Positions 59,479 through 64,000 of a stretch of 64,000 nucleotides of DNA are shown here, piece after piece. The translations under genes and the position numbers were made by a program. The stretch covers positions 124,001 through 188,000 of the forward strand of contig LVLI01000229.1 of the NCBI GenBank assembly GCA_001687465.1. The letters run 5' to 3'. Origin of the DNA: Halocafeteria seosinensis. Taxonomy: Eukaryota > Sar > Bigyra > Bicosoecida. The notes under the pieces are model-generated. The model saw nothing but the letters and a program-made list of their open reading frames with translations. It did not search any database and was not told the DNA's origin. How positions within the stretch are numbered: position 1 is the stretch's first letter; each line of letters starts with the position of its first letter.

Positions 59479-60323
59479 TTCCCCGCCTCCGTCGAACATC
59501 CAGATCCACTGCAGCAAGAAAGTGGAGCATCAGGGTTTCGCATACGTTTACTGTTTTCGCATGAAATCACGAGCCTCACACCAGCAAGAATCCCCCCCTG
59601 GGCAAATGCTCGCGCTTGGCCATCCATCGGATGTGTACTCTACTCACATATGACCTATCACAGGGAGGTCAAAAGATGTAGCATGACACGATGTGGTCAA
59701 ATATCTTCCGCCCGCGAAGGCATGGGTGCAAAATAAATCAGAAAAACAAGCGGCGAGCGGGAACTTACTGAGGTTGGTTCTTGAACGGGGACACGCAAGA
59801 TGTTGAACGATGCCACAGAGTGGCTGGTGCAGTCTCATAGACAACGTGGAATCAATAACGACAGGTTCATAGTAGCTGGATATCACACAGTGCAGTATAA
59901 AGTATACTACCCAGCGCAAAGAAAAGAAACACGGTCGCAATCAGAGCAGCAACCTGCGACGATCCCCGATCCGCGATTCGCCAACAAACAATCTGTTTAG
60001 TTAGTAACGCACCCCATCAGTGGCGTCACCGAGGAGTTCTACTCCAACGACGACCCGTCGCCCGATAATTTCGGTGCCACCTCTACCCGAATCCCTAAAA
60101 GCGAGGTGCGCCTCCGCCAGCAAGTAAAGTGGAAGGGATTCAGACAGATAAAGGTGCACTTTGTATATATTCCTTAAATACAGTAGGTAATTAAACCGAG
60201 AACGTGAATGATACCTCCAGAAAAGGAAGATGGGCTAGACTTGCTGAAAGCGTGCTCTTACTCTCCATTTTCAATTGCCGGAGTTGCGTTGGTGGATGAA
60301 CCTACTGAGCTCGGCGATGGAGG
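59479..60323. other. Intergenic region between genes C and D
   Basis: This 845-bp gap must hold the promoter of gene C and the 3' end region of gene D. No separate gene is supported. The short distance compared with the 8.6 kb between B and C fits simple tandem duplication. Confidence 0.4.
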
Positions 60324-63300
60324 TCATTCATTGCTTCGAGTTGCCGACACCCGCCTTCGATTGTTTCGAAAAGAGCTGGACCTTTTCAAGTCTTTAAGCG
60401 AGTTTCCTTGGTTCTTGAAGGCTAAAGCTCGTTCAATAACTTCCGTTTCTCCTGACTGCTCCTTCCGACCAGCTACTATCGAGGGGGTATAGGCATGCTT
60501 AAAGAATTGCCGCTGGCTATTTACCATCATATGCTGGCGAAATTCATTCTTTTTTTCCTGTACACTTTGCTCACGAAGCATATGAAGAGTTTCAACCTTC
60601 CTCAAGCGTTTTATCTCCCCCAATGCTTCCTCCAGCCGAATCTTGTAACCCCGACTCTCCTCAACCACGCCTGCTGATACACTTCTTGCTTTATTCGATT
60701 CCCGCTGTGGTAAGACGAGGGGATTAACTTGTGTATCGTAACTGTCGCCCCCGGATAATGACTTCGTTGACGACCCACAGCGCAGTAGCATACCCGATCT
60801 TGTGGAACTGCCCATATCATCGATGTTCTTAGCTTTGACCTTCTTTCCACAAGAAAAGCAAGACGTTATTTTCAACGCTGTATAAAGACGGAATGTGCTC
60901 AAGAGTTCAAACGTAAGTACTAGCGCGAAATACAGGCAACTCAGTGTGATCAGCAATACTGTAAGTACACCTAACAACTCAAACTCCGCCTCATGGCGTT
61001 CTTTGTGTTCTCCTTGAAACCTTGTGGACAAGAACATGATTCCAGCCAGATTAACCAGAAGCGCACTTCCAAGCAAGACTGACTCTACGACGTTGTAATC
61101 TGCAAGAGCTCGCACGATCGGTTCAGATACAGGGATGCCCTCCCTGGCATCATCCAGTAACTTCCGCTGCGCACTCATTGTATTCGCTTTCTTGCTAAGG
61201 CGTTCCTTCGAAGCACAAGCGTCGAGTACAGACTGTATCTTCATATGCATTTCATCCCCTTCACGTACTTTCCGCTGGTGCTCTTCCAGTACCTCCTGAT
61301 ATTGTCTCTTGCTCATGTAGGGGGTATGCCGAATATGCATGGAGAAGGAAGCGAAGATTACAAGCAGAGACATTCCTAGCTGGTATGTTGGAGAGGTTCT
61401 GAACATCAACGCTGTGAAAGCAATTAGCAGTTTTCTCATCAGAATCAGGGTGATCCAATACCATTTTCCAGGCTTGAATAAGTAATAAAGGCGTTGGTAC
61501 CTCCTACGGAAAACGTAGTGTGGGTTGGTAATCGGGCTCATTCCCTTGCCATGCGCTCGGAGTATCTGGTCGTGCTTCGCTTTCTCTTTATTCCGGCGAA
61601 GAAACAGAAAGGAACCAATCGGAAATGACAGCACATATAAAATTGCTGTCACTAACGCCAAAGGCAACAGCAGTTTCACATGGACAACTGATTCCCCGCA
61701 TATGATGTTGGTATTCCCTGCCATATAGAGATTTCCGTCCGGTGGATCGGTCGGACTGCAGTTAAACACGTCCAACGTCATCCGGGCAAGGAACAGGTAG
61801 AGAACGTACATGATAATGATCATCGTCGCAATCAAAGCATTCAAGTGGGTATGCCGCTTACTCGCAGGACGTTTCAACACACAAAGCTTGTACAGGTAGT
61901 GGATGCAGTACAGCAAAGCTAGCAGCACAGCAGCAACCAATGGAATGGCCATGGTAGCCATCCATCGAATTTCGTAGGGTGGAGCCGGCTGAACGTAGCA
62001 TTCTGGAGCAGCCAGTTCCAAGTTAAAGTTGAAGAACGACAAAATCTGTAAAGCACGTTCCATCGAGCTTGGCCATTGCACACGTGTCCTTGCAAAGATC
62101 GCCACCACTTGGAAATAATCTAAACCAATTGTAAATGCCGCAAGTTGGATCTGCTTAGCATTGATCAAGTATCCACCAACGGTAGCACCAATAGCAACGA
62201 CTGCGAACATAACACCAAGTAGCCAAGCATGGTTTGGGCACGGTTCGCATTCACCATTGATCCGGAAATGAGTTCCATCTGCACACATGCTGCAGCGTGT
62301 GGACGTATAGCCGTCTGCACACGTATTGTTGCCAATGCAGGCAAACTTAGGCTCGCATGCGAGGAATACGGGACACTCGTCGCGTCCTTGACGCTTTTTG
62401 TGACATCTACTGGAGGGAGTCGTATCATTCACTCTCCAGAATCCTTCCTCCGAGTAGACAAGGTCGATCCTACGCTCCCCTCCAGGGCAGATTGCTCCTA
62501 CTTCCTCTTTCGGACAATATAAACACGACTCGCCTTCTAACCCGTACCAGTCGGGTTCGCACCGGCTCACTATGAATTCTCGCCATTTAGGAAAATTCAC
62601 TTGTCTCTCCGCTACCGTAAGGTTTATACTCTTTGGACCTACGCCATCGCGTTGCATTCGACACTCAATAAATGAATCACTTTGCACGAAGGCGTTCTCG
62701 CAGGGAATACCACCCAGTACCACAGAAACGGATTTCGTTGCTGGTCCAAAGTTTTGGCCTTCTATCATGATCACTTCGCCTTCAGCATCCGGGGTATTAG
62801 GCTTTACAGCTACGATCCGGGGAGGATCGTATGACATCATGGCAGTTTCAACCGAGCCAACCCCACCAACCGTCACTTTCGTAACCAACTGAGTACCAAT
62901 TCCAGGAGCTAGTACGCAATATACTTCGTCGTGCTTCATCGCACTGAGTAAAGCAGCCGTGATTGCGCATGGCTCTTCTCCCACGCGCACCCCAACAACC
63001 CCAGCAGAGGGGCCAAATTTTTACCAATTATGCGAAGCGGTACGTTACCAGATGCAGGAAAGCAATTTGGGTATTCCTTCATGCAGTCTTCGTTTCCGTT
63101 TAGAGTCGTGCATCTGTCGAAGGGGACGCAGGTTCGACTGGTTTGAAAGTCGTCGTTTGACCGGTCAACTTGGAAAACCTCAGGAGGATCGTATGTGAAC
63201 GCCAAAGGCGCCAGTAAGCCAGCAATGGGACTGCTCCACCCGTCAACGAGTACGCTAACTTGGTTCTCACCGTATCCTTCCGGGAGTGTGAATGCAGCCA

Positions 63301-64000
63301 TGGTATGGTTGAGCGATGCACCGAGAACTTCTTTGCCCCCGAAAACCACTCTTCCACTAACGCCGAAGTTCTCCCCTGTCACCACCACAGTAATCGGGTT
63401 GTTTGTATCATCCAGACCCGAAGTCGGATTCTCTCCGGTCAGGGTAAATATAGTATCCATACGGGCAGGTCTATACGAAAGCAACTTGTCGTCGACTACC
63501 GTCTGACCATCAACAGTGACTCGTATTTCCACATTATCGCCTTGGCCATTAGGCGGAATACATTCGATTTCTTGGTGATCGGAGCGAACAATTGTACACG
63601 TTTCTCCTCCAACAAGTACCGTTACATCGGGTGAATTAACTGCTACGGGAAGTCCAGGTCCTGTGGGAGGCCCAAAGTTATCTCCCTGAATTATTATCCT
63701 GTCCTCATCAGGGTTGACAAAAGTAGGAATAGATTGCGGTTCCACATCGCTTAAGACAGGCTTGTCAAAACTTATCGTGAAACTATCTTGGTTACTAGTC
63801 TGCCACGTATAGAATGTAGCAGGTAAGTCGGCGCCGGAGCCCTCAGGCAACATCACCCGGAGGGTGTCATGGTGATGATAGGTAATGTTGACAGGCCCCA
63901 ATCCGAACACATCTAGGTCCGTGTCCTCACCAAGGGCACTAGAGCCGAAATTGCGCCCTTGAATGAGTATTTCGCCTCCTTGCGTAGGTATCTTCTGCGA
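60324..64000 (-). CDS. Giant surface protein D, partial (5' end outside window), one frame break
   Basis: Third paralogue, running off the right edge. The frame is open from 64000 (QKIPTQGGEILIQGRNFG) and matches the last five IPT/TIG-type repeats of B and C. The cysteine-rich block (WYGLEGESCLYCPKEE), about nine membrane segments and the tail follow, with the stop at 60324. Near 63015-63017 the frame changes inside an A/T run in the fourth of these repeats. B and C read G-R-N-F-G-P there, and here one T (coding strand) appears missing, so the reading switches to a second frame of about 888 residues. This is either a real one-base deletion or an assembly error. The tail keeps helical YKIRLEEALGEIKRLRKVE and NPLVL. 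It lacks the KRTGN-(I/V)-FSW end of B and C and finishes RVSATRSNE instead. If the break is real, the membrane part would not be made from this start. Confidence 0.8.

Noticed and set aside
27263-64000. Bacterial or giant-virus origin, suggested by very long intron-poor frames
   Set aside because: Short conserved GT-AG introns, lack of operons, decayed tandem paralogues and microsatellites fit a eukaryotic nuclear genome. No viral hallmark gene was seen.

Overview
The window looks like nuclear DNA of a microbial or algal eukaryote. Short GT-AG introns (61-75 nt) interrupt the genes where homology shows what must be joined. Genes stand alone, with long gaps and no ribosome-binding sites or operons. 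There are CA and coding microsatellites, and gene families sit in tandem with decayed copies between them. Base composition is near 48% GC by eye. Large cadherin-like plus IPT/TIG proteins with Eph-receptor-like cysteine modules and a polytopic C-terminus are known from algae and heterotrophic protists. I cannot decide between, for example, a stramenopile and a red alga. No rRNA, tRNA or CRISPR array was recognised, though tRNAs were not searched exhaustively.

Positions 1-14,616 (plus strand) hold a tandem family, here called family A. Its members are secreted proteins with a signal sequence, a conserved domain of about 170 residues that begins with F(V/L)LGRDGY, and a row of cysteine-rich modules. 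Intact copies lie at 428-1348, 2098-3276 and 12934-14616. The copy at 4356-6973 also carries kelch-like repeats and has one reading-frame break. The copy at 8189-10385 is broken. Decayed fragments lie near 7330, 11928 and 22740.

Positions 14,617-27,262 are mixed. They hold an LRR fragment, a minus-strand GLUG-type repeat protein with a mucin-like tail (17226-19736), a decayed piece of a polytopic membrane protein, and a segmental duplicate of 9.95-11.8 kb at 22.7-25.1 kb. In that duplicate a low-complexity protein gene is intact (23472-25091), whereas its first copy is deleted, frameshifted and partly inverted. A second low-complexity reading frame lies next to it (25304-26203).

Positions 27,263-64,000 (all main genes on the minus strand) hold three giant paralogues here called B, C and D: 3960 aa, 3830 aa and a partial copy. 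They share a layout of signal peptide, cysteine-rich modules, cadherin-like repeats, 13 IPT/TIG-type repeats, a second cysteine-rich block, about nine membrane segments and a cytoplasmic coiled-coil tail. B and C share two introns at equivalent places. Between B and C lie two four-exon genes (S1, S2) for small secreted proteins with an Asp/Tyr-rich acidic middle and a Lys/Arg-rich end. Relics of the same family and a possible transposase remnant lie nearby.

Taken together the locus is a cluster of cell-surface and secreted proteins: large adhesion-receptor-like membrane proteins beside several families of secreted proteins, all expanding by tandem duplication. Family A proteins and the GLUG protein end in a similar short basic motif (Q-x-P-x-R-T-V), which may be a shared processing or anchoring signal. 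Functions are inferred from domain appearance only.
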